A stretch of DNA of 64,000 nt from Pseudoduganella umbonata (GTDB taxonomy: Bacteria > Pseudomonadota > Gammaproteobacteria > Burkholderiales > Burkholderiaceae_D), in assembly GCF_014192225.1 (NCBI RefSeq), contig NZ_JACHXS010000006.1, positions 124,001 through 188,000 on the forward strand, in the 5' to 3' direction. The notes below the pieces were generated by a model that was not told the origin of the DNA, made no database searches, and saw only the letters and a program-made list of their open reading frames with translations. A program made the translations under genes and the position numbers. Positions 18,588 to 26,875 of this stretch are shown piece by piece. The first letter of the stretch is position 1, and the number at the start of each line of letters is the position of its first letter.

Positions 18588-18700
18588 GAGATAAGAGCTT
18601 TACCTGCTCGCCAGGACTTGGCGAGGATGTGAACGCTCGGAGCTTTACTACTGCTCGCCACGACATTGCCAGGATGTGATCGCCCGGAAGCTGTAGGTGG
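18570..18700 (+). repeat. three-unit degenerate tandem repeat reiterating the fabH 3' end
   Basis: Units begin at 18570, 18613 and 18661 and are about 43-48 bp long. Each contains a GGCGAGGATGT- or GCCAGGATGT-like core, AGCTTTA or AGCTGTA about 20 bp later, and the first two end in TGCTCGCCA. The first unit includes the fabH stop codon (its last codons are GCGAGGATGTAG). So the repeat seems to have arisen from the coding sequence by duplication and drift. Confidence 0.7.
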
Positions 18701-18716
18701 AATGCAAACGGCGGTG

Positions 18717-18781
18717 TACAATGCGCGCCGTTTTAGAAGTAGTGCTCTAAACGCGGATGCATCCGAAGGCATCCGCTTTTC
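18717..18781 (+). promoter_or_regulatory. fabD leader: -10-like box followed by an intrinsic terminator (possible attenuator)
   Basis: A TACAAT box (18717-18722, preceded by TG) is followed at 18753-18776 by a perfect 8-bp stem GCGGATGC/GCATCCGC with an 8-base loop, then TTTT at 18777-18780. The hairpin ends 16 bp before the fabD start. It could terminate transcripts from fabH or attenuate a short leader from the TACAAT box. No clear -35 is present. Confidence 0.55.
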
Positions 18782-18796
18782 ATAACGAGAACACAC

Positions 18797-19744
18797 ATGA
18801 CCCCATTCGCATTTGTATTCCCCGGCCAGGGCTCCCAGGCCGTGGCCATGATGGCCGGCTTCAACGGTAATCCGGTCGTCGAACAGACGATCGCCGAAGC
18901 GTCCGACGCCCTGCAGCTGGACCTCGGCAAGCTGATTGCCGAAGGCCCGAAGGAAGACCTCGACCTGACGACCAATACGCAGCCGGTGATGCTGACGGCC
19001 GCCGTTGCCGTCTATCGCGCCTGGATCGCCGCCGGCGGTCCGGTGCCGGCCATCGTCGCGGGCCATAGCCTTGGCGAGTACTCGGCGCTCGTCGCCGCTG
19101 GCGTGATCCCGTTCAAGGATGCGGTGCCGCTGGTGCGCTTCCGTGCCCAGGCAATGCAGGAAGCCGTGCCGGTCGGGCAGGGCACGATGGCTGTGGTGCT
19201 GGGCCTGTCCGACGAGGACGTGCGCGCCGCCTGCGCCGAAGCCGTGGCCGCCGATCCCACCCAGGTGGTGGAAGCCGTCAACTACAACGCACCGGCACAG
19301 GTCGTCATCGCCGGCCACACCGCCGGAGTCGAGAAAGCCTGCGAGATCGCCAAGGCAAAAGGCGCCAAGCGCGCCATGCGGCTGCCCGTGTCGGCGCCAT
19401 TCCACTCGTCGCTGCTCAAGCCGGCATCGGACCGCTTGCGCGACTACATGGAAAAGATCCATTTCAATGTGCCGCAAATCGATTTGATCAATAACGTTGA
19501 TGTTGCTGTATTGCATGATCCTGCAAGCATCAAGGATGCACTGGTACGCCAGGCCGCCAGCCCGGTGCGCTGGGTGGAAACGATGCGGAAGGTGGCGGCC
19601 GGCGGCATCGTGCAGGTGATCGAATGCGGTCCCGGCAAGGTGCTGATGGGCCTGACCAAGCGCATCGACCCGAACCTCGCCGGCGACGCGATTACCGACC
19701 AGGCTTCGCTGGAACGCCTGCTGGCCACGCTGAAACCGGCGTGA
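18797..19744 (+). CDS. fabD: malonyl-CoA:ACP transacylase
   Basis: 315 residues. It begins MTPFAFVFPGQGSQ, has the nucleophile S91 in GHSLGEYSALVA and the partner H203 in PVSAPFHSSLL, and QVVIAGHTAGVE. It transfers malonyl from CoA to ACP. It is separated from fabH by the repeat and hairpin leader, and is followed 33 bp later by fabG. Confidence 0.97.
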   Translation: MTPFAFVFPGQGSQAVAMMAGFNGNPVVEQTIAEASDALQLDLGKLIAEGPKEDLDLTTNTQPVMLTAAVAVYRAWIAAGGPVPAIVAGHSLGEYSALVAAGVIPFKDAVPLVRFRAQAMQEAVPVGQGTMAVVLGLSDEDVRAACAEAVAADPTQVVEAVNYNAPAQVVIAGHTAGVEKACEIAKAKGAKRAMRLPVSAPFHSSLLKPASDRLRDYMEKIHFNVPQIDLINNVDVAVLHDPASIKDALVRQAASPVRWVETMRKVAAGGIVQVIECGPGKVLMGLTKRIDPNLAGDAITDQASLERLLATLKPA

Positions 19745-19777
19745 TGAACCTGGCTGAATGATATCGAAGGAAACACC

Positions 19778-20536
19778 ATGAATCTGTCCAACCAAACCGC
19801 GCTCGTCACGGGCGCCTCGCGCGGCATCGGCAAGGCCATTGCCACCGAGCTGGCGCGCCAGGGCGCGAAAGTGATCGGTACCGCCACCACCCAGTCCGGC
19901 GCCGAAGCGATTTCCGCTTACCTGGCCGGGATCGCCTCGGAAGTCGGCACCGCGCAAGGTAAAGGCATCGTGCTGGACGTGACGGACGCGGAGCGTTGCA
20001 GCGCCGTGATCGACGAAGTCGGCAAGGAGTTCGGCGCGATCGGCATTCTCGTCAACAATGCCGGCATCACCGCCGACCAGCTGGCGATGCGGATGAAGGA
20101 CGACGAATGGGACAAGGTCATCGCCACCAACCTGAGCGCGGTGGGACGGCTGTCCCGCGCCGTCCTGCGTGGCATGATGAAAGCCAAGACTGGGCGTATT
20201 ATTAACATTACGTCAGTAGTGGCTTCGTCCGGCAATCCCGGCCAGATGAACTACGCGGCGGCGAAGGCCGGCGTGGAAGGGATGTCCCGCGCGCTGGCAC
20301 GTGAAATCGGCAGCCGCAACATTACCGTCAACTGCGTGGCGCCCGGCTTCATCGACACGGACATGACGAAAGTGCTGGGCGAGGAACAGCATGCGGCCCT
20401 GCTGACGCAGATCCCCCTGGGCCGCCTCGGCAAGCCGGAAGACATCGCCGCGGCGGTGGCTTTCCTGGCTTCGCCAAGCGGCGCGTACATCACCGGCACC
20501 ACGTTGCACGTGAATGGCGGCATGTACATGGGGTAA
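19778..20536 (+). CDS. fabG: 3-oxoacyl-ACP reductase
   Basis: 252 residues. It has TGASRGIGKAIA (NADPH loop) and NNAG. The catalytic Ser-Tyr-Lys set lies in NITSVVASSGNPGQMNYAAAKAG (about S146, Y159, K163). It reduces 3-ketoacyl-ACP in fatty-acid elongation. It ends with the usual LHVNGGMYMG. A terminator hairpin follows, then acpP. Confidence 0.96.
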   Translation: MNLSNQTALVTGASRGIGKAIATELARQGAKVIGTATTQSGAEAISAYLAGIASEVGTAQGKGIVLDVTDAERCSAVIDEVGKEFGAIGILVNNAGITADQLAMRMKDDEWDKVIATNLSAVGRLSRAVLRGMMKAKTGRIINITSVVASSGNPGQMNYAAAKAGVEGMSRALAREIGSRNITVNCVAPGFIDTDMTKVLGEEQHAALLTQIPLGRLGKPEDIAAAVAFLASPSGAYITGTTLHVNGGMYMG

Positions 20537-20558
20537 ATGAGCAGAACGAGGAATTAGG

Positions 20559-20597
20559 CGGCATTGCACAGGATTTATGTGGGTAATGCCGTTTTTT
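20559..20597 (+). terminator. intrinsic terminator between fabG and acpP
   Basis: The stem CGGCATT/AATGCCG (7 bp, perfect) encloses an 18-base loop that can itself pair through ACA/TGT. It is followed by TTTTTT. acpP then has its own TAAAAT -10-like box at 20661-20666, which fits the need for much higher ACP expression. Confidence 0.7.
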
Positions 20598-20704
20598 AGC
20601 AGTAATTTCGGTAAAGCTGAGTGCAGAAGCCGAAATTAGTTTTTCAGTGCGCAAACCTGATAAAATGCGCGCTTTCCGTAACATACACACAATGGAGCCA
20701 TAAC

Positions 20705-20944
20705 ATGTCCGATATCGAACAACGCGTTAAGAAGATCGTCGCCGAACAACTGGGCGTCGCCGAAGCCGACATCAAGAACGAATCGTCCTTCGTCGATGAC
20801 CTGGGCGCCGACTCCCTCGACACCGTTGAACTGGTAATGGCACTGGAAGACGAGTTCGAAATGGAAATCCCTGACGAACAAGCTGAAAAGATCACCACCG
20901 TGCAGCAGGCTATCGATTACGCGACGGCCCACGTCAAGGCCTAA
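20705..20944 (+). CDS. acpP: acyl carrier protein
   Basis: 79 residues from ATG 20705 behind GGAG. S37 in GADSLDTVELVMALE is the phosphopantetheine attachment site; the AcpS that would charge it is encoded at 33704. The protein is strongly acidic with the standard helix I (QRVKKIVAEQLGV). It lies between fabG and fabF as in most gamma- and betaproteobacteria. Confidence 0.98.
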   Translation: MSDIEQRVKKIVAEQLGVAEADIKNESSFVDDLGADSLDTVELVMALEDEFEMEIPDEQAEKITTVQQAIDYATAHVKA

Positions 20945-20985
20945 GCAGCAGCAACAGCAGCACAGATCGACTCCAGGAGAATCGC

Positions 20986-22230
20986 TTGAGTTCCAAAAAC
21001 CGTCGTGTGGTGGTTACCGGCCTAGGCGTCGTGTCCCCGATCGGCAATACGACTGCCGAAGCGTGGAGCGCGATTACCGAAAGCAAATCCGGTATCGCCA
21101 ACATCACCAAGTTTGATGCCAGCGCGTTCTCGACCCGCTTTGCCGGCGAGGTCAAGAACTTCAACGTCGAAAGTTATCTCGACGTCAAGGAGGCTCGCCA
21201 TATGGATGCATTCATCCATTACGGCATGGCCGCGGGTATCCAGGCGATCCAGGATTCCGGTCTGGTCGTCACCGAAGAGAACGCCGATCGCATCGGCGTG
21301 ATCATCGGCTCCGGCATCGGCGGCCTGCCGATGATCGAAGAACAGAAAGCGGATTACGACAAGCGCGGTCCGCGCCGTATCTCGCCGTTCTTCGTGCCGG
21401 CCTCGATCATCAACATGATCTCCGGTAACCTCTCGATCAAATACGGCATGCGCGGTCCCAACCTGGCGATCGTGACAGCCTGTACTACCGGCCTGCACAG
21501 CATCGGCGCGGCAGCGCGCCTGATCGAATATGGCGATGCCGACGTCATGGTGGCCGGCGGTGCCGAATCCACGGTGTCGCCGCTGGGCCTGGGCGGCTTC
21601 GCCTCCGCCCGCGCGCTGTCTTCCCGCAACGACGATCCCGCGACCGCATCCCGCCCATGGGACAAGGACCGCGACGGCTTCGTGCTGGGCGAAGGCGCCG
21701 GCGTCATGGTGCTGGAAGAATACGAGCACGCGAAAGCGCGCGGCGCCAAGATCTACGCGGAATTGCTCGGCTTCGGCATGAGCGCGGATGCGTATCACAT
21801 GACGTCGCCGCTGGAAGACGGCAGCGGCGGCGCCAAATCGGCGATCGCGGCAATGAAGAATGCCGGCATCAATGCCGACCAGGTGCAGTACCTGAACGCG
21901 CACGGCACCTCGACGCCGCTGGGCGACGTAGCCGAAGTCACCGGCATCAAGTATGCGTTCGGCGAGCATGCAAAGAGCCTGGTCGTCAGTTCGACGAAAT
22001 CGATGACCGGTCACCTGCTTGGCGGCGCCGGGGGCCTCGAAGCCGTGTTCACCGTGCTGGCGATCCACCACCAGGTGGCACCGCCGACGATCAACCTGTT
22101 CAACCAGGACCCTGCGTGCGACCTGGACTTCTGCGCCAACGTCGCCCGCCCGATGGCCATCCAGTATGCCGTGAAAAACTCGTTCGGCTTCGGCGGAACG
22201 AACGGCAGCCTCGTGTTCGGAAAAATGTGA
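20986..22230 (+). CDS. fabF: 3-oxoacyl-ACP synthase II
   Basis: 414 residues. The catalytic C166 (TACTTG), H306 (NAHGTSTPLGD) and H343 (GHLLGGAGG) are present. It starts with TTG at 20986, seven bases after a strong AGGAG. No ATG or GTG is available in a sensible position, and the protein begins SSKNRRVVVTGLGVVSPIG, so the TTG start is well supported. It elongates C16:1 to C18:1 and takes part in each cycle. Confidence 0.97.
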   Translation: MSSKNRRVVVTGLGVVSPIGNTTAEAWSAITESKSGIANITKFDASAFSTRFAGEVKNFNVESYLDVKEARHMDAFIHYGMAAGIQAIQDSGLVVTEENADRIGVIIGSGIGGLPMIEEQKADYDKRGPRRISPFFVPASIINMISGNLSIKYGMRGPNLAIVTACTTGLHSIGAAARLIEYGDADVMVAGGAESTVSPLGLGGFASARALSSRNDDPATASRPWDKDRDGFVLGEGAGVMVLEEYEHAKARGAKIYAELLGFGMSADAYHMTSPLEDGSGGAKSAIAAMKNAGINADQVQYLNAHGTSTPLGDVAEVTGIKYAFGEHAKSLVVSSTKSMTGHLLGGAGGLEAVFTVLAIHHQVAPPTINLFNQDPACDLDFCANVARPMAIQYAVKNSFGFGGTNGSLVFGKM

Positions 22231-22735
22231 ACTTTCCCGGCTCACTCCGGTCAAAACCGGAGTGAGCGCCAGTGGCCCGGCGGTTGACTTCATTGTCGAC
22301 CGCCGCGGCCTGCCGGTGCCGGCATTCGACGGCACCCTATCGCCCGGCAAGAGGCCGGCGCTTCCCGAGTTTTATCGTATTTTCCCGAGCTTTATCGTAA
22401 CCGTTCCTGGCTGTTCCCTGGCTGTGCCTGGCTGCAATGGGTTGTACTTGTCTATCGCTGGCTTCTGCCTGCTTTTGCTTCGCTCTTTCCTGATTCTCGC
22501 CTGACTTTTGCCTGACTCTTGCTGGACTCTTGCTGGACTCTGGCCTGGCTTTAGCCGGACTCTTGCCTCGCTTTTGTCCGGCTTGCGCCTGGCGATTGCC
22601 GATCCATTGCCGGATCGTCCGGTTGCCGGCTTATCCGCCGTCCACCGGTCGTTTGCCGGATTGCATGGATTGTCCGCGCCGGTCCGGCAGCTTTCGGCAG
22701 GCGTTCATTGCGCTCACCCGGGTTCGATCGCCACG
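22231..22735 (+). other. 505-bp spacer with a degenerate pyrimidine-skewed tandem repeat (22470-22600)
   Basis: Between fabF and the YgfX-like gene the top strand is rich in C and T. It reiterates units such as GCCTGACTTTTGCC, TGACTCTTGC, TGGACTCTTGC and TGGACTCTGGCC from about 22470 to 22600, with looser CCTGGCTGTTCC units before that. An open frame crosses part of it, but the peptide is low complexity and unlike any family, so no gene is called. Confidence 0.6.
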
Positions 22736-23251
22736 ATGTCCATCGCCATGTCCGCCATCATCCATCCGTCGGCCGCCTTGCGCCTGGCACAGGCGGCGTT
22801 GTGCGGGGCCGTGGTGGCTTGCGGCGCATCGTTCGGGGTCAGCCTGGCCGGGATGGCGATGGTATTCGCCGGCGCTGCCGCGGCGCTTTGCCAGCGGCGG
22901 CTTGTCAAGCTTGCGCGCATTGATATTTCGGCTGTCGGCCATATCCGCCTGACGGTATACCAGCAGGGGGAGGCGCCACACGCGGGCATGGGGAGAAGCG
23001 TGCGGTTGTTGCCTGGCTCTACGTTGTGGCCCGGTCTGCTGCTGTTGCGCCTGCAAGGCGATCCGGGAGAGGCGGATGACGCAGGCAAAGCCGGCAAGGC
23101 TGGCCGCGTGCATTGGCTGATCGTACTGCCCGACAGCGCCGCGCCGGACGTGCGGCGCCGGCTGGCCGTGGCGGTCCGTGCGATCGCTTCAGGCCGGGCC
23201 GGCGGAGCGGTCAGCGTCGGCGGTGCGAAAAAAAATCCTGGAAACCCCTGA
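22736..23251 (+). CDS. small membrane protein of YgfX (CptA-like) type
   Basis: 171 residues from ATG 22736. The open frame continues upstream into repeat DNA, but that part is not protein-like. Two hydrophobic segments near the N-terminus (LAQAALCGAVVACGASFGVS, AGMAMVFAGAAAALCQ) precede a soluble tail. The tail contains RLLPGSTLWPGLLLLRLQG and WLIVLPDSAAPDVRRRLAVAVRA, a layout and ending seen in YgfX-type proteins found upstream of rpoE in betaproteobacteria. The function in this lineage is not known. It ends 69 bp before rpoE. Confidence 0.6.
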   Translation: MSIAMSAIIHPSAALRLAQAALCGAVVACGASFGVSLAGMAMVFAGAAAALCQRRLVKLARIDISAVGHIRLTVYQQGEAPHAGMGRSVRLLPGSTLWPGLLLLRLQGDPGEADDAGKAGKAGRVHWLIVLPDSAAPDVRRRLAVAVRAIASGRAGGAVSVGGAKKNPGNP

Positions 23252-23320
23252 ACCAATTACCTCGCGTTGCCCTCTATAGGCATATGGAGCGCCGGCGCTG
23301 GGCCACCGAGGGCACAAGGT

Positions 23321-23923
23321 GTGACGACAGACCGTGAAAGCGATCAGCTGCTGGTCGAGCGAGTCCAGGCAGGTGAGCGGCAAGCATTCGACTTGCTCGT
23401 GTCGAAGTATCAGCGCAGGCTGATGCGGCTGGTCTCGCGCATCGTGCACGATCCCGCCGAGGCAGAAGATATAGTCCAGGAAAGCTTTATCAAGGCTTTC
23501 CGCGGCCTGCGCCACTTTCGTGGCGATTCCGCCTTCTACACGTGGCTGTACCGGATCGGCATCAACACCGCCAAGAACTTTATCGTCACGCAGAGCCGTC
23601 GCACCCCCACATCGACCGATGTCGATGCCGAAGGTGCGGAAGGGTTCGACGAGGGGGAGGGACTGCGCGATATCAATACACCCGAGTCCATGCTTGCAAG
23701 CAAGCAGATCGCGGAAACCGTCAATGCCGCAATGGACTCGCTACCCCTCGACTTGCGCACGGCGATCCTGCTGCGCGAGATCGAGGGCTTGAGTTACGAA
23801 GAGATATCGGAAATCATGGCGTGCCCGATCGGAACCGTGCGCAGCCGTATTTTCCGGGCCCGCGAAGTCATTGCCGACAAACTGCGGCCACTATTGAATG
23901 TGCCAGTTGACAAGCGCTGGTAG
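23321..23923 (+). CDS. rpoE: RNA polymerase sigma-E factor
   Basis: 200 residues from GTG 23321. Upstream in-frame codons encode no conserved sequence, and GAGGGCACAAGGT precedes the GTG. Region 2 reads AEDIVQESFIKAFRGLRHFR and DSAFYTWLYRIGINTAKNF. Region 4 reads LREIEGLSYEEISEIMACPI and GTVRSRIFRAREVI. It directs envelope-stress transcription. The next genes are its anti-sigma factor and the periplasmic protease MucD, the expected circuit. Confidence 0.95.
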   Translation: MTTDRESDQLLVERVQAGERQAFDLLVSKYQRRLMRLVSRIVHDPAEAEDIVQESFIKAFRGLRHFRGDSAFYTWLYRIGINTAKNFIVTQSRRTPTSTDVDAEGAEGFDEGEGLRDINTPESMLASKQIAETVNAAMDSLPLDLRTAILLREIEGLSYEEISEIMACPIGTVRSRIFRAREVIADKLRPLLNVPVDKRW

Positions 23924-24021
23924 GGCTTCGAAACTGACAGGCCGGTTCATGCGATCGCTGCGCCTTGCCTATTACCATCGCTGCGCTTTAACCGATTGAT
24001 CACCAGGCATGGTTCTTTGCC

Positions 24022-24084
24022 CGTTACTCCGTTACCCATCACCCCGTTATCCAGTTATCCCAGTTATCCAGTTACCCAGTCACC
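24022..24084 (+). repeat. degenerate GTTAYCC tandem repeat between rpoE and rseA
   Basis: About eight units of the type CCGTTACTCC, CCGTTAT, CCAGTTATCC and CAGTTACC follow each other on the top strand. The repeat lies 80-145 bp upstream of the rseA start codon. No hairpin is formed. Confidence 0.6.
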
Positions 24085-24166
24085 CTTTGATCATTAATCG
24101 TTGCGCATCGCGTTACCAATCAATCGTCGCTTGTTAATCGCATTCTTTGCCATCCACGGATCTGTC

Positions 24167-24463
24167 ATGGAAACCCCCAACCGCCTCCAGGAAAACATCT
24201 CGGCGATGGTAGATAACGAATTGCCGGCATCCGAAGTGGAATTGACACTGGCCGCGCTGTCCGAGCCCGAGGGCCTGGCTGCCTGGCGCCTCTATCACGC
24301 GGCAGGCGACGCGCTGCGCGCGCACCAGCCGGAAGCTGAGCTGTCGGGCGATTTCACGGCGCGACTCGCCGAGCGCCTGGCTGCCGAAGAGTTGCCGGGG
24401 CGGCCTGCCGACCCTGCGGTGCACCAGGATGCCGCTCCCGCTCCCGCCGTTACGCTGCCCTGA
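24167..24463 (+). CDS. rseA: anti-sigma-E factor RseA, N-terminal domain only
   Basis: 98 residues from ATG 24167. NRLQENISAMVDNELPASEV and LAAWRLYHAAGDALR are the conserved sigma-binding portion of RseA (cytoplasmic ASD). Standard RseA continues into a transmembrane helix and a periplasmic RseB-binding domain. Here the protein ends after a Pro/Ala-rich tail with no membrane segment. No rseB lies between it and mucD. It may act as a soluble anti-sigma factor, or the rest may have been lost. Confidence 0.8.
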   Translation: METPNRLQENISAMVDNELPASEVELTLAALSEPEGLAAWRLYHAAGDALRAHQPEAELSGDFTARLAERLAAEELPGRPADPAVHQDAAPAPAVTLP

Positions 24464-24691
24464 CTCACCCGGGCCCGCGCGCAACGCCGCCCGCCCGCCG
24501 CTGTCACGCTCTCGTCACTTCTCCCTGCAGTACGCGCCCCGCGGTTACATCCGCTAGCGCGGCGTTACAGCGCGCTACAAATCTCCCCTTGAAATTTGTT
24601 ATCTGTTGCAACATCTTGTGCGTGCTGCAACTTCAGCTTTTCGCTTAACATAGTACGTTGCGTCCTGACCCATCCCGAAAACAGACAACCT

Positions 24692-26203
24692 ATGAAAACC
24701 AATATCTCTGCTGGTAATAAAACCCTGTCGGCGCTGCTGGTCAGCGCGGGTATCCTGTTTGCGCCTGCCGCGCTGGGGCTGGCACCCGTCCATGCCGCGC
24801 CGGCCACCGGCGCCGTGGCCGGCCTGCCCGATTTCGCCGACATGGTGGACAAGGTCGGTCCGGCTGTCGTCAACATCCGTACCACCGAGCGCCTGCGTCA
24901 GCCTACGCCCGGCATGACGGATGAGGACGAAATGCAGGAATTCTTCCGCCGCTTCTTCGGCGGCCAGATGCCGACCCCGCGCCGCGAAGGCCAGCAGCCG
25001 CGCGGCCGGCAGCAACAGCAGGCGCCGGTGGAGCGCGAAGTGCAGCGCGGCGTCGGTTCCGGCTTCATCATTTCCGCCGACGGCTACGTGCTGACCAACG
25101 CCCACGTGGTGGCCGGCGCCGACGAGGTGTACGTCACGCTGACGGACAAGCGCGAATTCAAGGCCAAGGTACTGGGCTCCGATGCCCGCACCGATGTGGC
25201 CGTGCTGAAGGTCGACGGCGCGAACCTGCCGGTGCTGAAGATGGGCGATTCGAACAAGATCCGTGTCGGCGAGTGGGTTGTCGCCATCGGCTCGCCGTTC
25301 AACCTGGAAAACTCGGTCACGGCCGGCATCATCTCCGCCAAGTCGCGCGATACCGGCGAATACCTGCCGCTGATCCAGAGCGACGTGGCCGTCAACCCCG
25401 GCAACTCGGGCGGCCCGCTGATCAATATGCGCGGCGAAGTCATCGGCATCAACTCGCAGATCGCCACGCTGAGCGGTGCCTACAACGGCATTTCGTTCGC
25501 CGTGCCGATCGACGAGGCTATGCGCGTGGCCGACCAGTTGAAGGCCACCGGCAAGGTCACGCGCGGCCGCATCGGCGTGCAGATCGGCCCGGTTACCCGC
25601 GACGTGGCCGAGTCGCTGGGCCTGAAGGAGGCGCGCGGCGCCGAGGTGTCGATGGTGGAAGAGGGCGGCCCGGCCGCCAAGGCGGGCCTGCGCGCCGGCG
25701 ATATCGTCCTCAAGTTCAATGGCGCCGACATCAACGGCTCGAACGACCTGCCGCGGCTGGTCGGCAATTCCAAGCCCAATTCCCGCGCCACGATCACCGT
25801 CTGGCGCCAGGGCAAGGCTGTCGACCTGCCCATCACCGTGGCCGAGCTGGAATCCGACCAGCCCGCCAAGGGCGCGCGGGGCGAGCGCAGCAAGCCGAAC
25901 GCCGAAGGTGCCAGCAACGCGCTGGGCCTGAAGGTGTCCGACCTGAGTGCCGCCGAGAAGAAGGAGCTGGGCGTGCCGGGCGGTGTCAAGGTGGATACGG
26001 CCGACGGTGTCGCCGCCAGCGCCGGCATCCGGCCGGAAGACGTACTGCTGCAGCTGAACAATGCGCCGATCACCGATGCAAAGCAGTTCGCCGCGCTGGT
26101 ATCGAAGCTCGATCCGAAGCGCAATGCCAGCGTGCTGGTGCGCCGTGGCGACGTGGCGCGCTTCCTGATACTGCGTCCGGCTCCGGCCCCGGCGGCCAAG
26201 TAA
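24692..26203 (+). CDS. mucD: periplasmic serine protease MucD/DegP (Do family)
   Basis: 503 residues from ATG 24692. A signal peptide (LSALLVSAGILFAPAALGLA, ending APVHA-A) is followed by the trypsin-like domain with H138 (LTNAHVV), D168 (DARTDVAVLKV) and S239 (NPGNSGGPL). Two PDZ domains follow, about 285-375 and 400-495. A Gln/Arg-rich loop at about 95-115 corresponds to the LA loop. It degrades misfolded envelope proteins. It belongs to the rpoE locus, but 228 bp separate it from rseA. Confidence 0.95.
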   Translation: MKTNISAGNKTLSALLVSAGILFAPAALGLAPVHAAPATGAVAGLPDFADMVDKVGPAVVNIRTTERLRQPTPGMTDEDEMQEFFRRFFGGQMPTPRREGQQPRGRQQQQAPVEREVQRGVGSGFIISADGYVLTNAHVVAGADEVYVTLTDKREFKAKVLGSDARTDVAVLKVDGANLPVLKMGDSNKIRVGEWVVAIGSPFNLENSVTAGIISAKSRDTGEYLPLIQSDVAVNPGNSGGPLINMRGEVIGINSQIATLSGAYNGISFAVPIDEAMRVADQLKATGKVTRGRIGVQIGPVTRDVAESLGLKEARGAEVSMVEEGGPAAKAGLRAGDIVLKFNGADINGSNDLPRLVGNSKPNSRATITVWRQGKAVDLPITVAELESDQPAKGARGERSKPNAEGASNALGLKVSDLSAAEKKELGVPGGVKVDTADGVAASAGIRPEDVLLQLNNAPITDAKQFAALVSKLDPKRNASVLVRRGDVARFLILRPAPAPAAK

Positions 26204-26322
26204 TCGGCCAAGTAAGCGGCCAAGTAAGCGGGCAGGGCGGCGGCAGGCAGCTTACCCGGCAACCATCGGTTGCCGGGTTCCCGCCATGTCACCGCCCGCC
26301 ACGCCGATGTCTCTCATCCAGC

Positions 26323-26577
26323 ATGCACTTCATTCTTTATTCCCGCAGTTATTGCCACCTGTGCCAGGACATGCTCGATGCGCTGCTGGCATTGCGCACC
26401 CCCGAGCTGCCATTCACCGTCGATGTGATCGACGTGGATGCCGATCCGGCCCTGGTGGCACGGTTCGACGAGCTGGTGCCCGTGCTGTTCGCAGGCGGGG
26501 AGCAGCTGTGCCATTACTTCCTCGACGAACCCAAGGTGCTGTCGACGCTGCGTGCCGCCAGCTCAGGCAGCCGATAA
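26323..26577 (+). CDS. glutaredoxin-like (DUF836) thiol protein
   Basis: 84 residues from ATG 26323. The N-terminal strand MHFILYSRSYCHLCQDMLDA carries a CxxC redox motif (CHLC). VDADPALVARFDELVPVLFA contains the cis-proline region typical of the small glutaredoxin-like family that often sits before lepA. It probably has a cytosolic disulfide or redox role; the partner is unknown. A terminator hairpin follows about 100 bp later. Confidence 0.88.
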   Translation: MHFILYSRSYCHLCQDMLDALLALRTPELPFTVDVIDVDADPALVARFDELVPVLFAGGEQLCHYFLDEPKVLSTLRAASSGSR

Positions 26578-26678
26578 GGGTGTTTTAAGCGACTTCCTCT
26601 GCCCGGAACATCGGAATTCGGGCTTTCCCCTCTGAAATCCGGTAAAATGCCAAGGGTTTTTCCTTGCACGTTTTCTTG

Positions 26679-26718
26679 AAAGGCGCTCGGCAGGGCTTTC
26701 CGCCCAGGGCGCTTTTTT
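26679..26718 (+). terminator. intrinsic terminator before lepA
   Basis: AAAGGCGC pairs with GCGCTTTT (one G-U). An inner GGGC/GCCC stem is present, and the run is TTTTTT. It ends the mucD/glutaredoxin transcript; lepA then needs its own promoter. Confidence 0.6.
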
Positions 26719-26743
26719 GCATTGGCCGCTTGTTTGCCAACCT

Positions 26744-26848
26744 GGTTGCTGACTAGTACTGACTTCGTTGCTGCCTCAGTTGCTAACTTAGTTGCTAACT
26801 TCGTTGCTAACTTCGTTGCTGACTTAGTGCTGACTTAGTTACTGATCT
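26744..26848 (+). repeat. degenerate 13-bp tandem repeat upstream of lepA
   Basis: Units of the type GTTGCTAACTTCG or GTTGCTGACTTAG occur about eight times in a row (for example 26779-26820). The array ends 27 bp before the lepA start codon, so it occupies the position where a promoter or leader would be. Confidence 0.75.
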
Positions 26849-26875
26849 TATGCCGTTTTTTTCGTCGTTTTATAA

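Noticed and set aside
22262..22735. Frames running through the degenerate repeat upstream of the ygfX-like gene
   Set aside because: The peptide simply translates the repeat (Leu/Ser/Cys rich), and the better start of the downstream gene is at 22736.
24620..24660. Possible sigma-E promoter before mucD (GCAACTT box)
   Set aside because: The -35-like box is imperfect and there is no matching -10 at the right distance.
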